Below are positions 35,085 to 47,400 of a stretch of 64,000 nt of DNA, in pieces; within the stretch, counting starts at the first letter, position 1; each line of letters begins with the position of its first letter. The notes beneath the pieces are model-generated. The model was not told where the DNA came from, ran no database searches, and saw nothing but the letters and a program-made list of their open reading frames with translations. The DNA is from Parapristionchus giblindavisi (Eukaryota; Nematoda; Chromadorea; Rhabditida; Diplogasteridae): contig CALSFV010000226.1 in the NCBI GenBank assembly GCA_943737045.1, positions 310,001 through 374,000 of the forward strand. Direction: 5' to 3'. The translations under genes and the position numbers were made by a program.

Positions 35085-35230
35085 TCTTCTCTAATGCATC
35101 GTTAAATTTGCCTCCGCCGTAGCCTCAGCCGTATCGACGGAGACGCATCGGAGGAGCTTACGGCGTAGGCACGTAAGGCAAATGTAACGATGCATAAGCC
35201 ACTGCTGGAAATTGAACTTTCCAGCAGATA
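35085..35230. repeat. Hairpin region, arm-damaged copy
   Basis: Left arm shortened relative to 44315-44425. The adjacent short palindrome CTGCTGGAAATTGAACTTTC is intact. Confidence 0.6.
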
Positions 35231-36270
35231 TACCGATTGATTGTCCGACTTGATCTTCATTGGACCACGGTTCCCTACTATATGATACGTTAACTTTACA
35301 CAAACGCTCTCAAACCCGTACTTATACACCGATGTGTAGCTCCGCCCATTTCTGCTTTATCGTGCTTACATAGTGATTATCACTCCGCCCATTTAACTTC
35401 GCGGGCTTGGACACCGCTTGCAAACATCAAAACCACAAAAAAGTTTATTCAGACGAAATATATCACTCCATCTTTGACCATCCACCTTCAGACGTCCGTC
35501 GAATGCATTCGTCATCTCCCGACGAAGATGAAAGTCTTCCTCTGACGACCTCACGGACAAAAGTGATGAAGAAGAATATAATGAAAAATTTATGATCGAC
35601 AGCCATTCGAAAATTCCAAGGGCAGCATTTTAAGTAACAGTACCGAGTAGAAGTCGAGTAGTAGTAGTAGTAGTCTACACTCCAATGACGCAAAAGTCGA
35701 CGTCGCATCGAAGTCGCCTCCAGAACCCTTTAGAGTAGCTCATCAACAACGATGATGATGACGATCGTTGACGGCAACGACGAAACAATGAGTTGACCTG
35801 TAGATGGATAGAATATCAAAGATTCATAGATTTTGCAGTATACAACGACATCATATTTCCGCACACTCTTTGGTCGAAAGCAACAGTGAACGACGAAATT
35901 TGAACTTTTTACTTTGAACCTCTAACTTTGAAATTTGAACTGATTTTCCGGTTTGTAAAGGCCATCAGATGAAGCATTCATGAACTTTCGCTACCGTTGT
36001 CTACGAACGGGACGTCACAAGAACAGACGGATTATTGTCGTTAAGGCATCCGCATTACCCCTTGTGACGTCACTTTTGTCGACAAGCCGTTTGTCGAGAT
36101 TCATGTATGCCTATGCAGCTCATGATTTAGCGGATGTTCAAAAGTTCAAAAGTTGAAAGATCAAAGTTTAAAGTTCAAAGTAAAAGTTCAAGAGTTCAAA
36201 AGTTTCAAAACGAAAGTGAAGAACTTTTCACTCTATATTTCATTTTTTTTTTGCATTTTTGAATACAAAA

Positions 36271-36525
36271 TGGGAGTTCATATACCTTTTCGAGTAGAAC
36301 ATCCATTAGGGATTGACGTAGTCTTTCTTGGTCATCCAGAATCAATGAGTCGTTCAACCGAGCCGGACAAGTGGTCGACAAGCCTCAGATTACGAGGGGC
36401 TGCGGGACCTGAAAAAAAAGGTCTTGAAAAAAATTACGGAGGAAGGAAGGACGAGGAAAGAATAAAGTTCAAAGATCAAAGAGCAACTTTGAAAAGAGAC
36501 AATCTGAGAGATGAGGGAAAGTAAG
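36271..36525 (+). other. Open frame inside the repeat module (MGVHIPFRVEHPLG...), unknown
   Basis: A frame of about 84 codons from an ATG, containing HPLGIDVVFLGHP and SRSTEPDKW. The paralogous module at 45489-45637 keeps the same frame for about 49 codons with many amino-acid changes and no indel. The modules at about 37468 and 46553 have frameshifts. No family is recognised. It is more likely a decaying repeat-borne frame than a gene. Confidence 0.25.
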
Positions 36526-39500
36526 AAATCACGACCGAAAGCCAATACAGTAAGAAAGATTAATATGGTAGAGGTAAAGAGAGCTAATATTGCATGTTAC
36601 TCTTACAAAAATACTAAATACTAGATAATATACTACACTAATCAGTCCACGACACCATGCCCAGCCGTACTTGAAGTAAACCCGGTGAGGATTATAAATA
36701 GCTCGGTACCGGGAGTACCCCATGAACGGTCATACCGGGCTACGGTACCGTAAGACTAACTAACTAACTAATAAAAAACGAGAATTAGAACTAATTAACG
36801 AACTATAACTAGTACTCTACCGAACTATACTATCAGTGAGGTCCTACCCTGCCGTACACTATCGTACGACAAAAAGCTGCAACTAAAGTAAGTTAACACA
36901 TGCGTCAGGATATGAAATGAGAGAAAACACACTAACATAAAGTTGATCGATACGGTAATGGTGGGGATACTGTACCTCAGTGAATAAACAGATCTATCCA
37001 TGGGTTGATCACGAATCCACATGCGGATGAGAGTCGAGTACTCCGGAAGTTGAGACATGAAGACGGCCATCGTACTTGTAGTTGAGACAATGAGAGATGA
37101 AGATCACTATAATGAAAAATTATTCGATAATTACAAGGGCAGCATTCTAACAATAAGTAACGATACCGAGAGTAGTAGTTTTCAGTACAGTGACGTCATC
37201 GCCTTCTGTCGACAAAGTCGACATCGCCTTCTGAATCCGTTAGAGTAGTTCTTCAACGACGATGAAGACGATTGACCATGACGACGACGAGACAATTATT
37301 CGACCTGGAGAAGTAGAGAGTATCGTAGATTCATAAATTTTGCAGTCGACTACGATATCAGATTTGGCTCTCGAATATTTTGTATTTGACGAAACATAAT
37401 TTCAAAAGGAAAGTGGTGAACTTTTTACTCTATTTTCATTTTCTTTTTTTTAATTTTTGAATACGAAATGGGAGACAAACGTGCCTTAAAAAAGTTGAGC
37501 ATCCATTAGGCATTGACGTCACCTTTCTTGGCCATCAGAATATATGAGCCGTTCAACCGAGTAGGACATGTGGTTGAGAAGCCTGCGATTACGAAGGGCT
37601 GTGGGACCTGAAAACAAAGGACTTGATAAAAAGGTAAGAAGGACGAGGAACGAGTAAATCAAAGATCAAATAGCAAAGAGAGCTAATACATGATACTCAA
37701 ACGAAATAAGAAATACTAAATAATATACTACACTAATCCATTCACGACACCATACCCAGCCGTACCTGAAGTAAACCCGGTGAGCCTTATAAATTGCTCG
37801 GTACCGGGAGTACTCCACGAACGGACATTCCGGGTTACGAAATGTAAGACAGATTACTAACTAACTAAATATGATCAGAACGATCGATACGGTTATTATG
37901 GGGTGGGATACGATACCTAACTGAAGAAACAGACGTATCCGTGATAGATGAGCGTTGAGAAGTAGAGACAGCAAGACGATCCTCGAAGTTGTTGTTCAGC
38001 CCATGAGAGATGAAGACGTGTCGACGAGATGAAGACGGGCGGCATGCGGGATGAGACGATAAACTATAATTGCAAGAATGATGTATTATATATTGATGTC
38101 CACTGTAGAGATGTATGAGGGCTAATATATGACAACCATGAAAAAAAAGTGAACACTAATCTGTCCACGACGCCTATACCCAGCCGTACACGGAGTAAAC
38201 CCGGTGAGCCTTATAATTGCACGATACCGGGAGTACCCCACGAACACATTCCGGGCTACGGAACCATAAGAAAGAGGTCAAGAACTTCGATACGATACGA
38301 TGTAAATAACGCAAGACAACGGTCACCAACTACTGTATACGATACCGTAAGACTAACGAACTAACTGATAAACAACGAGAACTACTAGAACCAACTGCCG
38401 AACTATAACTAGTGATCTACCAAAATGATGTCACACCCAGCCGTACACTATCGCACGACAAATGGCTTCAACTACAGTAAATCAACGCGTGCGTCAAGAG
38501 AGAAAACACACTAACATAAAGTTGATCGATGGTTTGGTGGGATACGGTTCCTCAGTGACGAAATCGAGGTATCTATGGGCTAATGACGAATCCACATGCA
38601 GATGAAAGTCGAGTACACCGGAAGTTGAGAGGCATGGAGACGATCATCGGATTGAGCCAATGAGAGATGTAGACGGGCCGATGGAATGGGACGATAAATG
38701 ACGATTGGGGCGAATATCTTGCCTTATATGCGGATTAGCAAGGAGCACGCACGCGCGCTCACTCTCTCGATCTTGTCATTCTGGAAGGATTGATCTATCC
38801 TGTTCCTATAGTCCTTCCCTGGTTGTGACGAGAATATGTGATCGTTCTTTGATCATAATAGAGAGTATGCCAATGGGATAGAGTGCAGACAGAGTGAGAG
38901 AGTCTGGGTCAGCGATAGAGCGAGGAATCAATGACCTAACAACGATAGTGTTATTGTCAGTGATTCCCAAACTTCTCGATCGATACAACTCTGTTTTCAG
39001 TTGTGTCTTCTATGTCCCTCTTCCTCTCCCTTTCCTTCATTCCATCCCTATTTCGTTCATTGATATTGCAACTTTATCATATTTGTAAACAATATCGTTG
39101 TTGTTGTCTAGTTTAGTCATCTTTTGCAATCTAATTTGAATGTGATTATCTATCACATTCTTTGCCGCTCTACATTTGCCTCCCTGTTCGGTTCATTTTT
39201 GATCTTTGATCTTCGATCTTTGAATTCCCAACTTTCTTACTCACGACTTTGTCACTTTCTTCTTCATGTTATTTGTTTCGTAATTAATATGATTCAGACT
39301 CTTGCTATCCTTGTCCCCCTTCCTTTTCTCCTTCTCCTTCACTATCTCTCTTGATGTCTCTCTCCCAGTCCATACTTGTCCCCCTCTCTATACTTCCTCT
39401 TCCTTTCTTTCCCTATCCCTTTCCCCTCTCCTTCTCTCTCTCCAATTCTCCCTCTGGCAATGCTCTCGCCGGTTTCTCACAACCTCTCACCACTTTCTGC

Positions 39501-40109
39501 CTCTAACTTTCTTTCATCATTATCGCTATACCGTCTTTGAACTCTTTGACTACTATTTGCATATACATATTACCACTTTATTTTCGTATTCTATATCTAA
39601 TGTGTTCCAATTTGCATACGATTATTGATATGTACGCACCAAACTCTGACCTAGCGTACCACTCTTTGACCTATTTGAATCCCGCACGTTCTTTTTAGTC
39701 TAACGTACAACGCAGATCATCGCTAGTCGATTCCCATCTATGTTATTGTCATCCCTGACTAGCCTATTCATCCGTACTCTTGTTTCTTCCCGTTACTTCT
39801 GGTTCTAGTAGTCTATCTCTAATAAGCTTCATTCTCTACAACTGTTGTGGGATAATACACAACAATTATCTTATTCAGTTCGTTTGCAGTCTTCGCTTGT
39901 TTGGACCCTTCTCTCTGTGACATTTCTAGAATTATTCTAAATTTGAAGCAGTTCGCTCTGTAAACTTTCGCTTTTCATAACTTTGTTGTTATATGAGAGT
40001 TGTCATTCAACTAATGCTTTGAATAATGACAAATCCATTTCAGAGCAGCAAATTCATCGTCCGTGAAGCACGACGAACCGACCTTAGTATGGGAAGTCAA
40101 ACGCCTTCG

Positions 40110-41260
40110 TCCGCTGCGGTCACGTTTGCTCCAAGCCTGATGGACATCGTACAGGACTACGTAGAGGACAACGTCAGACATGCATATGATCGATTGCTGA
40201 TCTTGGAGGTACTAGTCTACTTGTTTTCTAATCGTATGCTCTGTTCAAAAGTTAAGAAAAGAAAAGAAAACAATTGATAACTCCTCGTTTTGCACATTCT
40301 CTCATCACTTTTTCTTTCCTTTTCATTCGACCCTTCTTCCAATAAAGGCATCGTATAACCATTAATTTGTTCGCTGTAATCATTCCATTACATTTCTTTC
40401 CCAAATCATTAGTGAAACATGTTCCTTTCAAAGAAGAATACTTAGTCAGCGATGTCGTTAGTTGAAGAAGTAGGCCAGTGAAATGTTCAAAAGTTGCGAA
40501 AAGATAAAAAAATCGAACTCGCCTTTTTTTGATTCCGTAATCAGTGGAGAGTTGCCCTTGTGTAGCTTTTGAACACAAAACAGATTATGATAGGAAACAA
40601 AATTGTTGAATCAATTTTAATTTATCATTATTCATGTCGATTTCTGCCGATGTGATAGGTTCGTCGTCGTGGTTTATGAAGATCGTCATGTCGTCGCGCT
40701 CTTTATTCCTCGGTGAAGATGAGAACGGCCCCCCCTTCGTCCTTCACCATCCGGGCTGCGGCTGCTGCGAGGACTGCTGGATACTGTTTTCATAAATAAT
40801 AAAGATATTTGGGGTGTCTTAATGTTTGTAATCGGTGTCCAAGCCCGCGAGTTTAAATGGGCGGAGTCAGAATCGTTATATAAAGGGTATATAAGTACTG
40901 GAGTGTCTGAGTATATGTAGATCGTTTGACATTTCTTCTAATAGGGACCCATGGTCTAGTGGATAAGAGGACGGACAATCGAACCGGCCGGTTGGTCGAC
41001 AAGAAGGTTCGATTCCCCGAAGAGGATTAGCAAAAGATCAACACTCTGAACTGGGCCCAACTCTTTTTGCTATTTTTTTTCTCGACTTGGATACGCTCTC
41101 ACTACGCTAATGTCTAGTGCGCGACAGAGGTAACGTAGAATGATCTTGAACTAACTTATTTTCTTTGATATTGCAACGATTATTTAAAATGTAGATAAAG
41201 ACATAGTACTTTGTGTTCAATGTTCTGACTTTTAATATTTCATTACTTGAACGAATAAAA
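40110..41260 (+). mobile_element. Composite repeat U1, copy d
   Basis: TATA-like segment at about 40870-40900; tRNA-like head at 40943-41020 with intact A and B boxes; then the SINE-like body. A non-LTR fragment follows within 100 bp. Confidence 0.75.
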
Positions 41261-41340
41261 CAAAACAATAGCACAATAACTGATGATTACAGTAGCATGT
41301 ATAAGTACAATAGTAATCAGTTGATTTATGGATATTCCCA

Positions 41341-42747
41341 CTATCGATCCTCTTCGACCCACTATCGATCCTCTTCGAACGTTGTCTGCTTCTATCTAGC
41401 ACGCCCTCGGTTTGGCGAACCGCTATCGTCAAACCTATCTATAAGAGGAAAGGCCTAAAACATGAGGCTGGCAGTTATCGTCCCATAAGTCTAACTAGTG
41501 CATGCTCAAAAATAATGGAAAGAATTGTTTGTAGCGCAATAACGCGTTTTCTCGACTCTAACAACTTATTGCCACCTGAACAGCATGGTTTCCGTGCAAA
41601 ACGCTCTTGCACGTCCTGCCTTCTTTCATGTTTCTCTCATTGGCACTCTATCCTCGATAAGAGGAAGTTCATATCCGTTGCATATGTTGATTTTAATCGA
41701 GCTTTTGATAGCATCCCTATCAATCTCCTTCTTCAAAAGTGTGAATCTTACGGCGTAAGTGGCTGCATACTCAAATGGCTTTACTCTTTCCTTAATAATC
41801 GCACCCAAAAAGTAAAAGTTGGTGATTCCTTCTCTCGTTCTTTCCCAGTAGTTAGCGGTGTACCCCAAGGTAGTTGTATCGGTCCATTGCTTTTCTCACT
41901 TTATATTGGTGAGATTCCATCCCTTCTTCCTTCTGGCAGTTTCTGTTATATGTATGCTGATGATATTAAAGTGTACTCCATCAACGATCCCAACGTCCTT
42001 CAGTCCTGTCTCGATGTCTTGCATACCTGGAGCACTACGCATGGTTTGACTATGTCAAAGTCCAAAACAGTTATTATGTGCATCGGTAATAAACACCCTG
42101 CAGTTAATTTTACTATTGACTCAGAAGTTCTCCCTGTTGTATCTCAAATCACTGATCTCGGCCTAACATATAGTGATGACCTAAAGTTTAACAAGCATGT
42201 CGACAATATTATAAATAAAGCCAATGCTCGCTGCTCTTATATCCATCGATCATTTAAATCCCGTAGCCCATCTTTATACGCCCTCCTTTTCTGTGTATAT
42301 GTCCGTCCCTTGCTCGAATATTGTTCTGAAGTGTGGAATGCTCCTTGTTTAACGACGTGTAATAGAGTCGAGTCCGTCCTTAAACGTTATTCCAGAATCG
42401 TTTTCTCACGGTGTCGTCTCCCACCTGCCGATTACACTCGACGCCTCTCAATTCTGGATTTGCCCACCCTCCAACTGAGAAGACGTAGAATTGATCTCGC
42501 TGTTGTATTTAAGATAATTCACAATTTTATTGATCTGAACCCTCGTGATTCTTTCAACTTTTCTAATGTATTAAACCTTACTCGTGGTCGCCCTATGTAA
42601 TTGTCTATTATTTCTTCTTCATCAACTAGACATTTATCATTTATTGCTAATAGAATATTTCACGAGTGGAATTCTTTAGATGCAAATTTAGTAACCGTTG
42701 CCAATTCTTCTATCTTTTGTAATACTCTAAAAACTGTGATTAAGTAA
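41341..42747 (+). pseudogene. Non-LTR retrotransposon reverse transcriptase, 5'-truncated, premature stop
   Basis: The frame runs from about 41341, well before the first internal Met at 41515: PSVWRTAIVKPIYKRKG, SYRPISLTS, HGFRAKRS, then fingers and palm motifs FNRAFDSI, SGVPQGSCIGPLLFSLYI, and the catalytic YADD in CYMYADDIKVYS. A TAA at 42598-42600 interrupts the C-terminal region. The same frame then continues with STRHLSFIANRIFHEWNSL to TAA at 42745-42747, matching the C-terminus of the related element at 50766-52988, so this stop is premature. No endonuclease domain is present. A 21-bp tandem duplication (CTATCGATCCTCTTCGA type) sits at the 5' boundary (41341, 41362). It encoded a CR1/Jockey-like class enzyme by motif; the clade needs a tree. 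Confidence 0.85.
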
Positions 42748-44044
42748 TTTGCAGTTTGTCTCTTCTTTATTGTTCTCAATCAGTTCATATACCATTATAT
42801 ATCTTCTCGTTTTTGATCCGTATAGAGAAGATAAATATATTATCCATATACAGATATAATGAGGTATTAAAGGCCTCACTTTTCATTCTCGTAATGTATT
42901 GATATGTACATGCACATATGATAACCAATCACGTTAATTACATGGCTGTGTACAAAGTTTGTATGTATTGTGATGTTATAGTATAAAGAAAGGTTAAGTT
43001 ATCCCGTTATTCAAGGCGCACGAAGTACAGCGGGAAATCACTGCTAGGTCAGTGATAATTCAAGTTCATTTACGATACCGATTACATCACAATGTCTATT
43101 TCATCATTAATTTGAACATTGTGCCTCTATGTCTCCAGAAATGCGTATAGTATTGATTCCAAGATAGGAAGTGGTTCCCTCTAAGAGAGAGATCAGTGAT
43201 AGAGTGGCTAGATGATGAGAGCAGATTGATGGGCAAAGACGCAGAGAATCATCGCGCGCAGAGAATCACGTCACTGAACTCGATTTAGCACCACTATTGA
43301 GACGAGTGGCGACATAACTTCACTGACAAAAAAAATAAAATTTTAAAAATTGTAATTTTGACAAAGTAAAAATACAAAATGACTCTAATAGTTCTCCTGG
43401 TAAAGATTTCGTGTGAAAAATCGAATACATGTTCCCAAATATGATAGATAATTATAAAGATTATCTTTATTATCTTTATTTTTATTATTTATTATTATTT
43501 TATTGTGTTCCGGGCCGGCGAGAAATCTATTCAGTTGATAAACTTGAGTATGATGATGCGAAGCTCATAGCAATAATTATTTTAACCTGTTAAATTACTA
43601 TAATAAATCATTTGACATGAACAAGAATAGCCACACTTACAGTTACAGTTACAATTTATACATATTGCACTAGCTGCATCAGACTGTCTAAATGCGGCAA
43701 GTTTTTCGTTTTGCGAATTGAATAAGCAGATATAAATCATTAGAGATATGCATACAAGATCGCTCTTTTTTGTTAAAAAATAATTTTTCGCGCTTAGTAA
43801 TGTTTTACATTGACAGTTAAAATAACAGTTGATTTTATAATGACAGTAATCCATATCTCTATCGGATCTCAATGATGATATAGTGACAATTGCTAATTTA
43901 GGGTAAGATTTTCAATGTATATTATTGTTTTAGGCCGTTGTGGCTGGCAATGTCGTTAAATTTTTTTCCTTTTTGACAACACGTATTTGCGTTCTTTATG
44001 GGGTCTCTAAGGTCTGCACTTTTACTTACTTTATCTTTGGTGAG
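42748..44044. other. Spacer, repeat fragments only
   Basis: About 42850-42910 resembles 22530-22590 (ATAATGAGGTATT...CCTCAC). A reverse SINE-like fragment is at 43008-43066. A Cys-rich frame at 43582-43872 is built on a GTTACA/CAGTTACA-type simple repeat and is not called. Confidence 0.5.
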
Positions 44045-44314
44045 ACACTTGTTGTTGTTGTTGTATTATAGTTTTGCCATATTGCAGTAATCATCCGTTT
44101 CTGACTATTGTTTCTGTCCTTCCATATAATAATAATATATTTATCGCATCTCGGATAAAAGAGGAAAAAGATTTTTTTCGTAAACCTATTGAACAATACA
44201 CTTCTACGAAACGTTGCACATGATATGTCTATGGAAATTTTGGAAATAAACTCAGTTCAAAAAATATAGCAAAAGATATGACTATATATTATAGCTGTCG
44301 CGCTGTCTTCTCTA

Positions 44315-44425
44315 ATGCATCGTTACATTTGTCTTACGTGCCTACGCCGTAGCCTCCGCCGTAACGACGGAGACGCATCGGAGGAGCTTACGGCGTAGGC
44401 ACGTAAGGCAAATGTAGCGATGCAT
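44315..44425. repeat. Long hairpin, ~45-bp arms
   Basis: GCATCGTTACATTTG...CTTACGTGCCTACGCCGTA pairs with TACGGCGTAGGCACGTAAGG...CAAATGTAGCGATGC across a ~20-nt centre. It is GC-richer than its surroundings. Confidence 0.8.
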
Positions 44426-47400
44426 AAGCAACTGCTGGAAATTGAACTTTCCAGCAGATATACCGATTGATTGTCCGACTTGATATTCACTGGACCACGG
44501 TTCCCTACTATACGATACGTTAACTTTACACAAACGCTCTCAAGCCCGTGCTTATACACCGATGTGTAGCTCCGCCCATTTCTGCTTGATCGTGCTTACA
44601 TAGTGATTATCACTCCGCCCATTTAACCTCGCGGGCTTGGACACCGCTTGCAAACATCAAACCCCAAAATATTTATTCAGATGAAATATAGCACTCCATC
44701 ATTGCCCATCCACCTTCAGACGTCCGTCGAATGCATTCGTCATCTCCCGACGAAGATGACAGTTTTTCTCGGACGACCTCATGGACAAAGCTGATGAAAC
44801 GACGATTCGTCCACTATAATGAAAAATTATTCGATAATTCCAAGGGCAGCATTCTAAGCAACGGTACCGAGTAGAAGTCGAGTAGTAGTAGTAGTAGTCT
44901 ACACTCCAATGACGCAAAAGTCGACGTCGCATCGAAGTCGCCTCCAGGACCCGTTAGAGTAGCTCATCAACAACGATGATGATGACGATCGTTGATGGCG
45001 ACGACGGAACAATGAGTTGACCTGTAGATGGATAGAATATCAAAGATTCATAGATTTTTCATAGATTCATAGATTTTACAATATACAACGATATCATATT
45101 TCCGTACACTTGGTCGAAAGCAATGAAAGCAGCAGTGAACGACGAAATTTGAACTTTCGACTTTGAACCTTGTACTTTGAACTGAGTTTCCGTTTCGAGA
45201 AGGCTTTCAGTTGCAGTATTCATGAACGTTTTCAAGCCATTAATTCTACGAACCTGACGTCGCAAGAGTAAACGGATTATTTTCGTTAAGGAATCCGCAT
45301 TACCCCTTGCGACACCACGTTAGTCGACAAACAGTTTTTCGAGATTCATGGATGCCTATGCAGCAATAGCTCTAGCAGATGTTCGAAAGTTCAAAAGTTC
45401 AAAGTTCAAAGTTCAAAAGTTTAAAAAAGAATGTGGAGAACTATTCACACTCTTTCCTCATCATCTTTTTGCATTTTTGAATATGATATGGGAGGACATG
45501 TACCTTTTCAAGTAGAACATACATTAGGGCTCGACGTCATCATTCTTGGCCATCCACAACCTTTGAGTCGTTCAACCGAGCCGGACAAGTGGTTGATAAG
45601 CCTACGAATACGAAGGCCTGCGGGATCTGAAAAATAGAAAAAGGTTGCGGAGGAAAGAATACTAGGAACGAACAGCGATCAAAAATCAAAGAACAACTTT
45701 GAAAAGAGACAAACTTGGAGATGAGGGTAAGTATGATACTCAAGCGACAATGAGAAATACTAAATAATATAGCACACTAATCCATTCACGTACCCAGCCG
45801 TACTTGAAGTAAACCCGGTGAGCCTTATAAATTGCTCGTTACCGGGAGTATCCCATGAACGGTCATACCGGGCTACGGTACTGTAATACTAACTAACTAA
45901 TAAATAACGAGAATTAGAATTAACAAACGAACTAGAATTTGCGATCTACCAAAATACACTATCCATGAGGTCCTACCCAGCCGTAAACTACCGCACGAAA
46001 GAGGGCCGCAACTACAGCAAGCCAACGCGGCAAGATGTGGCATACGATAAACCACACAAAAAGAAAGATGGTACGGTAATGGTGGTGTGGGATACGGTAC
46101 CTCAGTGAAGAAACAAACGTATCCATGGGTGGATGACGAATCCATATGCAGATGAGAGTCGAAAACTCCGGAAGTTGTGAGACATGGAGACGTCCATCGT
46201 AATTGTAGTTGAGCCGATGAGAGATGAAGATCACTATAATGAAAAATTATTCGATAATTTCAAGGGCAGCATTCTAATTAACGATACCGTGAGTAGTAGT
46301 TTTCAGTACAGTGACGCAAATCTCGACATCGCCTTCTGAATCCGTTAGAGTAGTCCTTCGACGACGATGAAGACGATCGACCATGACGACGAGACAATTA
46401 TTCGACCTGGAGAAGAAGAGAATATCATAGATTCATTGATTTTGCAGTCGACTACGATATCATATTTGGCTCTCGAACATTTTGTATTAGATGAAACACA
46501 ATTTCAAAAGGAGTGGAGAACTTTTTACTTTTTTTAAAAATTTTTGAATACGAAATGGGAGGAGAGAAGCGTGCCTTTCAAAGTTGAGCATCCATTTGGG
46601 TTTAACGTCTCGTTCCTGGCCATCCAGAATATATGAGCCGTTCAACCGAGACGGACAAGTTGATAAGACTACGATTATGAAGGACTGCGGGACCTGAAAT
46701 GAAAGAAAAATCGACGAGGAACGATCAAAGATCAAAGATCAAAGAGCAACTTTGTGGAAGATGCAAACTGGGAGATGAGAGAAAGTAAGACATCACGAAA
46801 ACCGAATAAATAACGGGAATTAGAACTAATTAAGGAACTTTAACTAGTAATCTACCAAAACTATCAGTGAGGTCATACCCAGCCGTAAACTGTCTCATGA
46901 CAAATGGCTGCAACTAGAGTAAGTCAACGGAAGCGGCAAGATATGACATGAGAAAACACACTAACAATAAGTTTTTCTATACGGTAATGGTGTCAGGGAT
47001 ACGGTACCTTAGCGAATAAATAGACGTATTCATGTGCAGATGACGAATGCACATGCAGATGAGAGTCGAGTACTCCGGAAGTTGAGAGACATGAAGACTG
47101 TGATCGTACTTGTAGTTGAGACAATGAGAGATGAATATCACTATAATGAAAAATTATTCGGTAATTACAAGGTCAGCATTCTAAGTAACGATACCGAGAG
47201 TAGTAGTTTTCAGAACAGTGACGTCATCGCCTTCTATCGACAAAGTCGACATCGCCTTCTGAATCCGTTAGAGTAGTGAAGATGAAGACGATCGACCATG
47301 ACGACGAGACAATTATTCGACCTGGAGAAGAAGAGAATATCATAGATTCATTGATTTTGCAGTCGACTACGATATCATATTTGATGAAACACATTTTTTT

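Larger units (their letters stand above)
34810..41260. repeat. Large segmental duplication, copy 1 (partner 44045-53350)
   Basis: Co-linear with 44045-53350 after allowing for an extra internal module and a retrotransposon in the partner. About 37750-38990 and 47800-49035 are nearly identical. It contains three tandem-like modules with the conserved box AAACCCGGTGAGCCTTATAA / CGGTACCGGGAGTAC (36673, 37768, 38187), each followed by (ACTA)n, and a U1 unit at its right end. Confidence 0.85.

Noticed and set aside
36153..36525. Gene starting upstream at 36153 in the repeat module
   Set aside because: The first ~39 codons are read from AAAGTTC heptamer repeats and AT-rich DNA, and other module copies are frameshifted.
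43582..43872. Cysteine-rich small protein on the minus strand
   Set aside because: Much of it is a GTTACA-type simple repeat read as Asn-Cys; there is no signal peptide or splice evidence.
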